Assembly: GCA_963702035.1 (NCBI GenBank)
Contig: OY969700.1
Span: forward strand, 1,178,001-1,242,000
DNA from: VRUE01 sp963702035
GTDB taxonomy: Bacteria > Actinomycetota > Thermoleophilia > Solirubrobacterales > 70-9
Reading direction: 5' to 3'
Length of the DNA stretch: 64,000 bases
Positions 7,800 through 17,312 of the stretch are shown piece after piece. Both the position numbers and the translations under genes were made by a program. The notes under the pieces were generated by a model. The model saw only the letters and a list, made by a program, of their open reading frames with translations. It was not told where the DNA came from and did not search any database. How positions within the stretch are numbered: the stretch's first letter is position 1; every line of letters starts with the position of its first letter.

Positions 7800-8471
7800 G
7801 TGCGCCCGGGAACCCAGACGCTGCTGCTGCTCACCAAGCGGCCGCGCGTGGCGATCCTGCGGGCGCTGCGGACGGGGCCGACACGTGCCACCGAGCTGGG
7901 CCACGCGCCCGACACGCCGGGCGAGGGCGCGCTCCGCACCCAGCTGCGGCGCCTGGTCGCCGTCGGGGCGATCGACAAGCGGCGGCTCAACCGCTTCCCG
8001 GGGGTGCTCGAGTACGAATTGACCGACGGGGGACGCGGGCTGCTAGAGCTGGACGAGGTCCTCGACCGCTGGCTCGCCGAAGCGCCGCACCGCCCGCCGC
8101 GGCCCGGCACGGACGCCGCCACCGCGGCCGTCAAGGCCCTCGCCGACGGCTGGTCGGCGGGCGTGGTCGCCGGCATCGCCACAGGCCTGCTGACCCTGGG
8201 CGAGCTGGCCCGGGAGATCGGCTCGGCGAGCTATCCACTGCTGGAGCACCGCCTCGCCGCGCTGCGCCAGGCCGGGCTTGTCCAGCCGTGCGCGGCGAGC
8301 CGCCGCGATACCCGCAACACACCCGACTACTGGCTGCGCCGGGCCGTCACGCCGCTGCTGGCGGCGGCCCGCTGGGAGCAGCTGCACGACCCCGCGGCGG
8401 CTCGGCTCAGCCGCGCCGACCGCGAGGCCCTCTCCCTACTCGCCGCGCCGCCCCTCCTACCGGCCCGCTGA
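7800..8471 (+). CDS. Double winged-helix regulator lacking its C-terminal domain
   Basis: Taking GTG 7800 as start gives 223 residues; the frame also allows ATG 7743 with no ribosome-binding site. The first winged helix (about residues 1-90) contains LLLLTKRPRVAILRALRTGP and the wing RLNRFPGVLEYELTDGGRGL. The second (about 110-190) contains AVKALADGWSAGVVAGIATG and YWLRRAVTPLLAAARW. The protein then ends at EALSLLAAPPLLPAR, exactly where paralogues continue into the SCP2-like domain, so it is truncated at a domain boundary. It may still bind DNA without its sensor part, or it may be a decaying copy. Confidence 0.7.
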   Translation: MRPGTQTLLLLTKRPRVAILRALRTGPTRATELGHAPDTPGEGALRTQLRRLVAVGAIDKRRLNRFPGVLEYELTDGGRGLLELDEVLDRWLAEAPHRPPRPGTDAATAAVKALADGWSAGVVAGIATGLLTLGELAREIGSASYPLLEHRLAALRQAGLVQPCAASRRDTRNTPDYWLRRAVTPLLAAARWEQLHDPAAARLSRADREALSLLAAPPLLPAR

Positions 8472-8487
8472 GCGCCGCTGGTGACGC

Positions 8488-11400
8488 TTATGCCTTCTTG
8501 TGTCGCCGCTTGCAACCCGTCGGGCGCACGAGCGGACGCAGGCTGCTCGTCATCCCGTTCTGGGCGCGGAGGTTGACCGTGGCCCGGTTCTTCCCCGCGC
8601 AGATGTTCCGCGAGTTCACGAGCAGGCCTTTATGGCCACCCTGCATGTTCACCACGACGCGGCTGATCGGCGCGTCCGGCACCGCCCAGGCGATCGCCCG
8701 CAGCCCGCCGTGCACGGAGTCGATCCGCGTCGGCGCTTCCAGCTTGACCGGCAGGCTCGGCGGCCCGTGCAGGGCGAGGACCACGTCCGGCAGGGTGTTG
8801 TTCGACGACCGCAGGTACACCGGGCCGGTCAGCGGCTGGTCGAGGATCGGCGTCCAGACCTTGACGTGCCCGTACACCGAGCCCTTCGGACAGTCGGCCC
8901 CGAAGCCCGCCCCGGCCGCGAACTGGACCCGCGTGCAGACGGTCCGGATGTGGCCCTGTTCGATGAACTCCGAGCGCGGGAAGCGCACCGAGAACCGCTC
9001 CAGGTTGGCGTCCTTGCCGGGCCGCGGGCTGTAGACGAGCTTCAGCGCCGGGAAGGCGCCGCGGCGGGTGCCGCCCTTCAGGGTCAGCCCGACCTTCGAC
9101 TTGAAGCCCAGGGCGCGGCAATCCGCCGCCTGAAAGCGCGAGCTCAGCGAGTGCGCCGTGTCGTCGGCGGAGCTGAACACGTTGTCGCCGCCCGACCAGA
9201 TCGTCGCCCGCGTCTGCATTTCTTCGCACGACGTCGGGTTCAGCGTGAAGCGGTCGCGATCGACGGAGACGCGGATGTCCCGCACTTTCAGCGGGATGCC
9301 GGCGAGGATGTGCGGGATCGGGTCCGAGGAGGCGCCATCGGCTTCGACTTCGGCCGTGCGCGGGTCGATCCGCAGCGCCTCGCGCGTCACCACGGTGCCG
9401 ACGTCGAACGGGCCGGCGACGGCGGGGACGATCGCGACGACGCTGAGCGGCGCCCCGTTGAGCGGCCCGGCCAGGTAGAGCTTGCCGCCGACGTAGGTCA
9501 GCACCGAGCCCACCCCGGCGCCGGCCGTCACCGTGCCGATCCGCGAGCCGGCCGGACAGGACGGGTTGTTCTTCTCGTCGATGCCGCTCTTACTCTTGGC
9601 GGCGGCGATCGCCGCGTCGGAGCACTGCTCGACGCCGGAGAGGTTGGCGGTCATCCCGGCCGGCAGCTTGGCGCTGAACCGGGTCAGGTCCTGGTCGCCG
9701 TCGTGGCGCGTCAGCCGCATCAGGAAGGGGCTGTAGTGGGCGGCGGCGTTGCTCGCCGCGCCCGCTTCGAAGCCCGGGTTGAAGGGCGTTGACCCGGATG
9801 GGCAGTCGCCGCCGTCGACGCCGCGTTCGATCGTGAACGTCGCGGTGCGCTGGACGATTTCGTCGGGCGCCGGGTTGTCGGGGTCATGCGCCGACCAGGG
9901 CGTGAACTTGGCCACGGTCGTAAAGGTCCCGCAGCCGTTCGGAGTCACCAGCGGTGCCCGGCCCCCTTCGCGGAAGTGGAACTTGAACGAGGAGAAGGGC
10001 AGCTGGGGGACGTTGTCGGCCACCGAGATCAGCTGACCCGTCTGTGGGTCGGGCTTCACCTCGATCGGCTGTTTGACGAGGATGCCGCGGTCGGGGATAC
10101 GGGCGATCAGGTAGAGGCTCAGCAGGCTGTTCCCCGTTTCGTTGTCGTGGGGGGTCGCCTGGTAGACGGCGCCCTCGGCTTCTTCTTCGAGCAGCGGCGT
10201 TTTGATCTTCACTTCACCGAGCTTCGAGGCTTCCGGGCAGCCTTCCCCCGGTTGGGAGTTGAACTTCTCGCTCGCGTACTCGGCCTTGGAGCAGACCGCC
10301 AGGCCTTCGGCCGCCGAGGGATTCACGGTCACCCCTGCCGGGAAGACGACTTCGGCGCGCTTGAACTGGGTTTCCGATATCGCCCCGTCGGCGGGGTTGT
10401 CGAGGCCCTGGTTCTTCATCTTGATTTCGAGGTCGAGGCCGGTGGGGCTCTCGGCCGCCTTGCTCGTCGCCGCGGCGACGAGCAAGGGGTCGAAGGGCTC
10501 GTGGTTGCAGCCGCGCGGCGCCGGGTTGAACGCCGTAAGCCGCGACACCACGCTGCCCAGCGGCGTGTTCCACGGTTCCGCCAGGGCCGGGTAGTCGAGT
10601 TCGGCGTTGCAGGCCACCGGCATCCGCAGGAAGGGCTTTTCCTCGCGGCTTTCCGGCGGTTCGCATTCGCCCGGGTAGGCGTCGGGCCTGAACAGGAAGC
10701 AGTTTTCGCCGCGCGAGCTGTCGTGTCGCGGGTCGCCCGGCCAGCCCCAGAGGCTGAGCGTCGAGGAGAGCACCTGGACGTCCTGGGGCGCGTTGATCAC
10801 CGCGCCGGTGATCCGGTAGTGGTCGTCGGGGTCGGCTTCGGTGCCGATCACCACCGGATCGATGATGCCGATGAAGCCGAAGCGGGCCGGTTCGCCGTGC
10901 GCCGGCGGCAGGTTGAAGATCGGCGTCGCCAGCCGCTGCAGCCCGTAGAGATTGCCTTCGATGAAGGTCACCGAGGCGACGCCGACGACGCTCGCCTGGG
11001 GACAGGCGTTTTCCGGTGGAGCGGCGAGGAAGGTCGTCATCGGGCAGGTCGGGACCGCGGTCGCGTTGCCGACCAGGCCGGCGGGCAGCTTGACCTTGAC
11101 GTTGCGCGGCTGGCCCGGCTGGTCAACGAAGGCAAACCTGCGGTTGGCGCCGTGCTGGGCGCCGGAGTTGAAGATCACGGTGTTCACCCACTGGAAGGGG
11201 TGGGCGCCGGCCTGTTCGGTCTGCTTGCCGTGCCCGCCCGGGCCGCCCTCCTCCTGGGCTTCGGCGGAGAAGCTTTCGATCCCGAAGGGGACCGGGTCGG
11301 GGCTGATCTTCACCGTCTGGGTGGCTTCTTTGCCTTCCGCGTCGCCGCCCGAGACGGTGACCCTGCCGGGCGCTCCCGCGCCGCCGACCTTGCCGACGTG

Positions 11401-12111
11401 GATTTCGACTTCGATCGCTTCGTAGGAGGGCAGTTCGTCTCCGAATTCGCAGACGACTTCTTCGCTCGAGGGCACTTCGCAGGCGACCGGGCCGGCTTTG
11501 CCCGTAGATAATCCGGCCGTGGGCCCGGCGACCGCTTCGGCGCCGTAGGCGGCGACGCCGGCCGGCATCCGGTCGGCGATCCTCACCGGCACCGACGTCG
11601 CGTCAACCGGCTTGTCGCCGAGGTTGGTCGCGATCACGAACAGCCGCCCGCTGCCGCCTTCGGTGAGGACTTTTGCGCTCGCTCCGAGGACGCCATTCAG
11701 CGGGGCCACCCAGCGCCCGGGCGAGGTGACCTTGAAGTGGCTGGCCGAGGTTTCTTCGACCACGGCCCCGCCGGGGCCGTAGACGGCGGGGGCTTCCAGC
11801 GCCGTCTGGAGGTTGGCGGCGGTGGGGGTGGTGCCGATGTACGGGTAGCCGATGCAGAGAGTGGACAAGAGGGCATAGCACGCAGCGTGCGTTTTGCCGG
11901 CTTCGATCTTCACGATGGCGCCCGTTTTGACAAGTTCCTGCACCTCGTCCTCGGGTTCCCAGAGGTTGGTCGGACGGCTGCCGCTGAGCAGCTGCCACCA
12001 GGGCGATTCTTCGGCCGCGGCGGGGGCCGCGGGCATGAGGGCGAGGAGCAAGGCGGCGATGCCGAGCAGGAGGGCGAAGGCTCTCGGGAGCCTCTGAATT
12101 ACGGTTCTCAT
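8488..12111 (-). CDS. Giant secreted protein of unknown function (1207 residues)
   Basis: A signal peptide covers about residues 1-33 (Arg-rich start, LLLGIAALLLALM, cleavage near AAAEES). The mature protein is built of all-beta repeats: a DUF11-like block near residue 160 (NLGDKPVDATSVPVRIADRM) and several later blocks with the pattern VKVKLPAGLVGNATAVPTCP ... CPQASVVGVA, repeated near residues 335-380, 585-640, 830-880 and 1060-1110. Each block pairs a Pro-Ala-Gly motif with two cysteines, implying disulphide-stabilised modules. It ends in a short basic tail (KRRHKKA). Its ATG overlaps the TGA of the upstream giant gene (ATGA), so the two are translationally coupled. A surface or matrix role is likely but not shown. 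Confidence 0.8.
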   Translation of the reverse strand: MRTVIQRLPRAFALLLGIAALLLALMPAAPAAAEESPWWQLLSGSRPTNLWEPEDEVQELVKTGAIVKIEAGKTHAACYALLSTLCIGYPYIGTTPTAANLQTALEAPAVYGPGGAVVEETSASHFKVTSPGRWVAPLNGVLGASAKVLTEGGSGRLFVIATNLGDKPVDATSVPVRIADRMPAGVAAYGAEAVAGPTAGLSTGKAGPVACEVPSSEEVVCEFGDELPSYEAIEVEIHVGKVGGAGAPGRVTVSGGDAEGKEATQTVKISPDPVPFGIESFSAEAQEEGGPGGHGKQTEQAGAHPFQWVNTVIFNSGAQHGANRRFAFVDQPGQPRNVKVKLPAGLVGNATAVPTCPMTTFLAAPPENACPQASVVGVASVTFIEGNLYGLQRLATPIFNLPPAHGEPARFGFIGIIDPVVIGTEADPDDHYRITGAVINAPQDVQVLSSTLSLWGWPGDPRHDSSRGENCFLFRPDAYPGECEPPESREEKPFLRMPVACNAELDYPALAEPWNTPLGSVVSRLTAFNPAPRGCNHEPFDPLLVAAATSKAAESPTGLDLEIKMKNQGLDNPADGAISETQFKRAEVVFPAGVTVNPSAAEGLAVCSKAEYASEKFNSQPGEGCPEASKLGEVKIKTPLLEEEAEGAVYQATPHDNETGNSLLSLYLIARIPDRGILVKQPIEVKPDPQTGQLISVADNVPQLPFSSFKFHFREGGRAPLVTPNGCGTFTTVAKFTPWSAHDPDNPAPDEIVQRTATFTIERGVDGGDCPSGSTPFNPGFEAGAASNAAAHYSPFLMRLTRHDGDQDLTRFSAKLPAGMTANLSGVEQCSDAAIAAAKSKSGIDEKNNPSCPAGSRIGTVTAGAGVGSVLTYVGGKLYLAGPLNGAPLSVVAIVPAVAGPFDVGTVVTREALRIDPRTAEVEADGASSDPIPHILAGIPLKVRDIRVSVDRDRFTLNPTSCEEMQTRATIWSGGDNVFSSADDTAHSLSSRFQAADCRALGFKSKVGLTLKGGTRRGAFPALKLVYSPRPGKDANLERFSVRFPRSEFIEQGHIRTVCTRVQFAAGAGFGADCPKGSVYGHVKVWTPILDQPLTGPVYLRSSNNTLPDVVLALHGPPSLPVKLEAPTRIDSVHGGLRAIAWAVPDAPISRVVVNMQGGHKGLLVNSRNICAGKNRATVNLRAQNGMTSSLRPLVRPTGCKRRHKKA

Positions 12112-15100
12112 CGGCCTGCCCTCCGGTTGTGGTTGGCTCGCTTATGACGGCGATGCTTGCGGTGGTGGCGCTTCACGCAGTGGGTCTTGCCCTTGCGCCT
12201 GACCTCGCGCCTGCCCTTCGGGCAGCGCCTCGCCGGCTTGGCGTGCAGGTTGCCCGGGCCCTGGAATGCGGCGCTCGCGGGGGTCTGCCCGCCGGGCGCG
12301 CTCGCCGCCGGCTGGCACGCTTCGCCGAGGCATTCCGCCCGCGGCGGCCTCGTCGCGGCGATCCCGTCGACCCGCGCGTCGTAGACGTCCATCACTTCGT
12401 CTTCGTCGGTGACCGCGAGCCGCGCCGGGGTGTAGAAGAAGGCGTCGCCGCCGCTTTCGCTCGCGTCGAGGAAGGCCGCTTCTTCTTCGCCCGTGCCGGA
12501 GGAGATCAGCGAGACGCAGCCGCCGGAGCTGCGCGCCGTGGCGGCGCCGCCCGAGGAGGCGCTGCAGCTTCCGGCGCCGGTCGGCTCGTACTCGTAGACG
12601 TCCCACTGCCCGTTCGAGTCGGCGGGGACCAGCGCGTCGGCGGCGTTGAAGAAGAGCCGGCCGGTGTCCTGCACCGCGCGCGGCCGATAGAAGGACGTCG
12701 AACCTCTGAGTTCGTCCAGCATCGCCTCCGGCAGGACCGCCGCCAGGGCTCGCCCGAGCCAGAGTTCGTGGGGGTCGACGAACGTCCTTTTTTCACCGTG
12801 CAGGCCCGCGGGCCGCACGCCGGCCGGGCTGCAGGAGGCGCAGATCAGCCCGCCTTCGCCTCCGTCCGCCTCGGCGTCGTAGCGGAAGACCTCCTGGTCG
12901 AGTTCGCCGCTCGCCGCGTCGCGGTTGTCGTAGCCGCTCAGCGGGCGTTCGGACATGAAGGCGAGGTAGCGGCCGGAGGGCGAGGCGGCGGCGGTCTGCG
13001 ACGAGAGCTGGGTGCCGCTCGCGGCCCAGTCTTTTCCGTCCGCGCCCGCTAGGGTGGCGATGAAGCGGATGCCGGCGCCGGCCTGCCAGAGGTAGAGGTT
13101 GGGCTGCCCGGAGGTCGCCCCTTCGGGACCGGCGCCGTTTTCGACGCTGTTGCCCGCGAGCACGCCCTTGGCGACGAAGTAGGCGCGCGTGCCGTCGTCG
13201 CTTACGCCGAGGGCGAGGCCCTGCACATCGGCGACTTCGGTTCCCGTCGCCGTGTCCGCGCTCAGGTCGGTCAGCGTGCACTTCAGTTCGCCGCCTTCGA
13301 TGGTGACGTCGCAGCGGTAGAGGTCGCGGCCGCTTTCGTTCGCGTCCGGGGTCAGGTTCCGCGTGTCGGTGAAGAAGGCGACGCTGCCGGCGGCGTTGGC
13401 GCCCTGGAAGGTCGGAGCGGCCGTGCCGGTGCCGAAGCCGCCCTGGACGGAGTCGAGCCGCACGGTTTCTTCGCGCTCGGCGTCGCGCAGGTAGAGGCCG
13501 GGCGTGGGGGTGCCGCAGTTGCTCGTGCTGTTCGTCGTCCAGAAGACGCGCGAGCCGTCGGCGGAGATCGCGTTGCGAGGCGTCCCGGAGCCTTTGCCGA
13601 AGCCGGGATCCCCGGCGACCGCGGCCGCTCCGCCCGGCAACACGCTCACCCGGCGCAGCTGCGCTTCGCCGGCCTGCCCCGCGACCCACTCGTAGAGGCT
13701 GCCCACCGCGTCGCCGGCCTTCAGCGCCACGCAGGACTTGAGCAGGACGTCGCCGAGGTCTGCCGTGGCGCCCCGGACCCACACGTCGCTGAAGCCGGAG
13801 AACGGGCCGGTGCCGAATTCGGTCCCCGCCGGCACGTTGGCGAAGCCTTCCTTGCCGGTGACCAACGGCGTGTAGGCGGGTGGCTCCGTGTTCTGGCGCA
13901 GGTATGGGGTGCGTTCCGAGGCCTCCGCGGCGAGCGGCGCCGGGGTGCGCGGCGCCAGCACCGCGCCGGAGAGGTCGGAGCTGAACAGCAGGTATTCGGC
14001 CCCGAAGCCGGTGGTGAAGTGCTCATACTCGGGGTTGGCCGCCATCAGGTCCCGCGAGCTCCACGCCCCGCCGGCGGCACGCCGCGAGAGGGTCGAGGCG
14101 AGTTCGGGCGAGCGGCTGCCTTCCGGTTCGGCGTCGATCGGGTTGAGGCTCAAGTAGGTGACGGCGCCGCCGTCGGCGGCGGCCTCGAGCGTCCCTTCGC
14201 CGGGGCGCCAGAGCACACCGCTGTGCTTGTTCGGCGGCGTGACCATCTCCCAGGCGCGCGAGTCGGCGAGCGTGAAGCCGAGGCCGGCGAGCTGGGTGGT
14301 GAAGGTCCGGTCGGCGCCGTGGACGACGTAGGGGACGCCTTCGCGAACGTCCCTGGCGGCGAAGCGGTAGTGGTAGGTCGTCGCCGGCGCGAGGCCGTTG
14401 AGCGCGGCGCCGACCGCGATGTCGCCGAAGCTCGCCGGCAGGTGCGCTTTGACCGTTTCGGAGCCGTAGGCGGCGCCGGCGCCGAATTCGACCCACCATT
14501 CCGCTTCGACGCCGAGCGGGTCGAGCAGCGCGTGCAGGGAGGCTCCGCGCGCCCCGACGTCGCTCGCCCACTGGGCGTCGATCGATACGGCGGGGCGCGT
14601 CGTGAAGGTCGCGTCGGGGCCTTCGCTGACGCAGATGTGCCCCGGGTTCGCGACCGGTTCGCATTCGCTTTCGGCGACCAGGTGGAAGTGGTATTCGGTG
14701 TCCGGGGTCAGTTCTTCGAGTGCGACCGAGACCGGTTTTTCCTCGAAGCCTTCATAGGGCGAGCCCGATTCTTCGAGCGTCGCGGCCGGTTCGACGTGTT
14801 CGTAGCTCGCGCTGGTCCCCCACTCGAAGCGGTATTCGGTTTCCTGGCCCTCGGGGCTGAGCTTGGCGGCCAGGGTGGCTTCGGTCGGCAGCAGGCCTTC
14901 GGCCCGCTGGGCTTCGACCAGCGGGCCGGGGGCCGGCAGCGCGAAGCTCTGCACGAAGCTGTTGTTTTCCGCCAGGCTGCTGGCGGTGTAGAGCGCTCCC
15001 GCCGTGTCCCCCACGGCGATCGCGTTGGCGCCTTGGCTGGTGCTGCCCGGCGTCCCGAGCACCTGCCCGGCGCCGAACTGGCCCGTCTGTTCTTCGGGGC

Positions 15101-16103
15101 AGCCGGAGTCGTAGACCTTGAACCGGTAGGGGCTGGTCGCGTCGCCGACGTAGACGTCGTCGATGCCGCTGACCGTGACCGTGCGCGGCTGCCCGGCGGC
15201 GTCGAGCGCGCACAGCAGTTCGCCCGGCGTCCCGGCGCCCGGCCCGGCGAGCTTGCGGACGCCGGCGAGCAATTCGCTGCGGACGAAGAAGTCTTCCGAG
15301 GAGTCGAACGCCAGCGACTGCGTGTTGCCGGCTCCGGCGAGGACGATTTCAGGGCCGGCCGTTCCAGAGGAGGAGAAGGACTTGAGCCGTCCGTTGTCGC
15401 CCACCCAGACCGTGCCCGAAGGGGTGACCGCCAGCGAGCGGGGGGTGGAGAATTCATTTGGGCCGGTTCCCGAGCCGCCGCTGCCGCAGCTGTCGCCGTT
15501 GGCGAGGTACTGGGCGGTGCAGATGTTGCCGGGATTGCTCGGCATGCCCCCGCCCGTATCGACGCCCTTGCCGACCATGAAGAGGAATTCGCCCGACGGG
15601 GTGAACTTGGTGATCCGGAGCCTGGTGGGATCGGCCACGTAGACGTCATGGCTCGACTGGTCAACGGCGACAACCTGGGGGTTGATGTTCCCCGCCCCGG
15701 TATTCGAAGAATTGAGCCCGAAGCAGCGTTCGTGCAGCGGCGTCGATTCCGGGCCGCAGGTCTGAAGTTGAGCGCTGGTGCCGTCGGCGACGCCAAAGCC
15801 CCAGGCGAGCCGGAACTTTTCGCCCGCCGGCATGGAGGGGTCGAACTTGCTGATGCGGAAATTGCTGCGATCCGCCACGTACAGATCGCCGCTTGCCTGG
15901 TCGACCGCGGCGCCGACCGGATTTTCGACCAAGCCCGCGCCATGCCCCGGGGTCGCGATCGTTTCCGCCGGCGAGGCCCAAGCGGGGCCGGCCGAGAGCA
16001 GCGCAAATATCAGCGCCGCCGATATCCACAGCAGGGCGCGCACCCGTCGCGCTCGCCCGCCGAACAGCCCGACTCGAAAAGCAGCTTCCATCTCCTTGCC
16101 CAT
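12108..16103 (-). CDS. Giant secreted NHL / fibronectin-III-like / beta-propeller protein (1331 residues)
   Basis: Start ATG 16103 follows GGGAGAGG; ATG 16091 is possible. A signal peptide (RVRALLWISAALIFALLSAG, ending AWA) is followed by NHL-type repeats about residues 40-330 (GAAVDQASGDLYVADRSN, VVAVDQSSHDVYVADPT). Fibronectin-III-like units follow (ETEYRFEWGTSASYEHVEP; TYHYRFAARDV). The second half has WD40/TolB-like propeller blades (ISADGSRVFWTTNST; GVSDDGTRAYFVAKGVLAG; SPSGRYLAFMSERPLSGY). The last ~40 residues are strongly basic with His and two Cys (RCPKGRREVRRKGK). It is exported and probably a large cell-surface or extracellular scaffold. Its stop overlaps the start of the next giant gene. 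Confidence 0.85.
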   Translation of the reverse strand: MGKEMEAAFRVGLFGGRARRVRALLWISAALIFALLSAGPAWASPAETIATPGHGAGLVENPVGAAVDQASGDLYVADRSNFRISKFDPSMPAGEKFRLAWGFGVADGTSAQLQTCGPESTPLHERCFGLNSSNTGAGNINPQVVAVDQSSHDVYVADPTRLRITKFTPSGEFLFMVGKGVDTGGGMPSNPGNICTAQYLANGDSCGSGGSGTGPNEFSTPRSLAVTPSGTVWVGDNGRLKSFSSSGTAGPEIVLAGAGNTQSLAFDSSEDFFVRSELLAGVRKLAGPGAGTPGELLCALDAAGQPRTVTVSGIDDVYVGDATSPYRFKVYDSGCPEEQTGQFGAGQVLGTPGSTSQGANAIAVGDTAGALYTASSLAENNSFVQSFALPAPGPLVEAQRAEGLLPTEATLAAKLSPEGQETEYRFEWGTSASYEHVEPAATLEESGSPYEGFEEKPVSVALEELTPDTEYHFHLVAESECEPVANPGHICVSEGPDATFTTRPAVSIDAQWASDVGARGASLHALLDPLGVEAEWWVEFGAGAAYGSETVKAHLPASFGDIAVGAALNGLAPATTYHYRFAARDVREGVPYVVHGADRTFTTQLAGLGFTLADSRAWEMVTPPNKHSGVLWRPGEGTLEAAADGGAVTYLSLNPIDAEPEGSRSPELASTLSRRAAGGAWSSRDLMAANPEYEHFTTGFGAEYLLFSSDLSGAVLAPRTPAPLAAEASERTPYLRQNTEPPAYTPLVTGKEGFANVPAGTEFGTGPFSGFSDVWVRGATADLGDVLLKSCVALKAGDAVGSLYEWVAGQAGEAQLRRVSVLPGGAAAVAGDPGFGKGSGTPRNAISADGSRVFWTTNSTSNCGTPTPGLYLRDAEREETVRLDSVQGGFGTGTAAPTFQGANAAGSVAFFTDTRNLTPDANESGRDLYRCDVTIEGGELKCTLTDLSADTATGTEVADVQGLALGVSDDGTRAYFVAKGVLAGNSVENGAGPEGATSGQPNLYLWQAGAGIRFIATLAGADGKDWAASGTQLSSQTAAASPSGRYLAFMSERPLSGYDNRDAASGELDQEVFRYDAEADGGEGGLICASCSPAGVRPAGLHGEKRTFVDPHELWLGRALAAVLPEAMLDELRGSTSFYRPRAVQDTGRLFFNAADALVPADSNGQWDVYEYEPTGAGSCSASSGGAATARSSGGCVSLISSGTGEEEAAFLDASESGGDAFFYTPARLAVTDEDEVMDVYDARVDGIAATRPPRAECLGEACQPAASAPGGQTPASAAFQGPGNLHAKPARRCPKGRREVRRKGKTHCVKRHHRKHRRHKRANHNRRAGR

Positions 16104-16263
16104 CCTCTCCCGATCGCGGTAACCGCCGTCCCTGTGCCATCGGCTCCGCCGCTTCCCACAGCCCGCGAGGCCCCCTGGCCGCCGGTACGATGACGGTTCG
16201 CTTTCGGGACCGCAACGAACTCGGACGCAATCCTGCGTCTCGACTCGAGCCACCGCTGAGATA

Positions 16264-16291
16264 GGACGGGCCGCCCGTGGGCGGCCCGTCC
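16264..16291. terminator. 13-bp perfect hairpin downstream of the first tandem secreted-protein gene
   Basis: GGACGGGCCGCCC and its exact complement are separated by two bases. It lies 41 bases beyond the stop of the minus-strand gene at 16332. Equivalent hairpins follow the second and third copies (17238-17263 and 18213-18238). Position suggests a transcript end or mRNA-stabilising structure for each cassette; no U-run is present. Confidence 0.6.
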
Positions 16292-16331
16292 CCTCGCGCG
16301 GCCCGGACGGCGACCGCGGCAGTCGAACTTC

Positions 16332-17021
16332 CTATGTCAGTTCGACTTCTTCTGTGAATGTCATGATCCCGTCGGCTTCCTCGGTCGCTTCATAGGATTC
16401 TCCGAGGATTGTCGCCGTGAGCCCGTTGACCGTGTGCGGGCCCGTGGAGTCGTCGTATTCGGTGTATTGCTGATGACCTCCTGAGACGCCGAAGTGCACT
16501 GTCGCTTTGCCGACTTTTTCGTTATATGGCGCATTGACATGCCCGAGGATGCCGTCGCCGTCAACTGTGATTTCGCCGAGACCCAGGGTCGGGCATTCGA
16601 AGTGGGCGAACACGCCGTCCGCGTTCGGTGTGATCAGCACGCCGGGTGTATTGGTCCCCGGTGTCAGTGTGACCGTGTGGAAGGTCAGTTCTGTGGTTAC
16701 GATTGTCCCTTCCGGCTGGCCGGGGCTCTGGCATTCGCTTCCGATGGTGGTGTCTTTGCATCCGTGGAAGGTGAACTGGACCGTGCCTGTGGTTTCGCTG
16801 CTGAACGTGCCTGTGCCGCCGGTCGTTTCGCATGTGATCCCGACGCCCAGTTCGGGCATGGTCAGCGTCGGCATCGCCGCTCCTTGTTCTTCGTCCGGGT
16901 CAACGACGAAGTGCCCATTGCCGCTGTGCATGACCTTCGGCGTCGCCGACGCTACCGCCGGCAGCACCGCGAAGGCGAAGGCGGCCGCGAGGATCGCGAG
17001 CGCCGATTTCTTGATGCTCAT
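16332..17021 (-). CDS. Small secreted protein, tandem copy 1
   Basis: The 229-residue product starts at ATG 17021 after an AAGGAGG site. It has a clear signal peptide (MSIKKSALAILAAAFAFAV ... VASA, cleavage before TPKV). The mature ~200 residues are beta-rich with Thr/Gly-rich strands, Cys residues near the middle (ITCETTGG; HGCKD; SECQS; FECPT) and an acidic C-terminus ending EVELT. No enzyme motif is visible. The gene is the last of three tandem paralogues on the minus strand. Its 5' region is nearly identical to that of copy 2. It is probably a surface or extracellular protein; its function is unknown. Confidence 0.85.
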   Translation of the reverse strand: MSIKKSALAILAAAFAFAVLPAVASATPKVMHSGNGHFVVDPDEEQGAAMPTLTMPELGVGITCETTGGTGTFSSETTGTVQFTFHGCKDTTIGSECQSPGQPEGTIVTTELTFHTVTLTPGTNTPGVLITPNADGVFAHFECPTLGLGEITVDGDGILGHVNAPYNEKVGKATVHFGVSGGHQQYTEYDDSTGPHTVNGLTATILGESYEATEEADGIMTFTEEVELT

Positions 17022-17043
17022 CGTTGGAGAACCTCCTTGTAGC

Positions 17044-17065
17044 GCCCCGGCCCTTTTGCCGGGGC
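17044..17065 (-). promoter_or_regulatory. 5'-UTR hairpin of tandem copy 1
   Basis: An 8-bp GC stem (GCCCCGGC / GCCGGGGC) with a 6-base loop lies about 15 bases upstream of the AAGGAGG site. The identical structure precedes copy 2 (18019-18040) and copy 3 (18994-19015). A conserved leader hairpin next to the ribosome-binding site suggests control of translation or mRNA stability. This is an inference from conservation. Confidence 0.5.
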
Positions 17066-17312
17066 TTGCCCGCCGGTGTTTAAAGGGTTTCTCCGCTTCG
17101 CTCAAGTTTTTTTGTTTGTTTGCGCCGACGTTGCGGGCCGACCGGGCCGGCTCCGGCTCCTTTCCGCCCGCATATCGCCCTGGCCGCCCCTTCGGGTGCG
17201 CAGAAATCCGGCCCGGCGCCCTCGACGCTCCGCGTGAGACGGGCCGCCCGTGGGCGGCCCGTCCCCTCGCGCGGCCCGAGCGGCGACCGCGGCAGTCGAT
17301 CTTCCGAACTTC

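Noticed and set aside
9886..11511. A 541-codon plus-strand frame opposite the 1207-residue secreted protein
   Set aside because: Low-complexity composition without motifs; the opposite strand has a signal peptide and repeated modules.
14019..16193. A 724-codon plus-strand frame opposite the 1331-residue secreted protein
   Set aside because: Same reason: Arg/Gly/Ala-rich antisense translation, while the minus strand shows NHL and propeller repeats.
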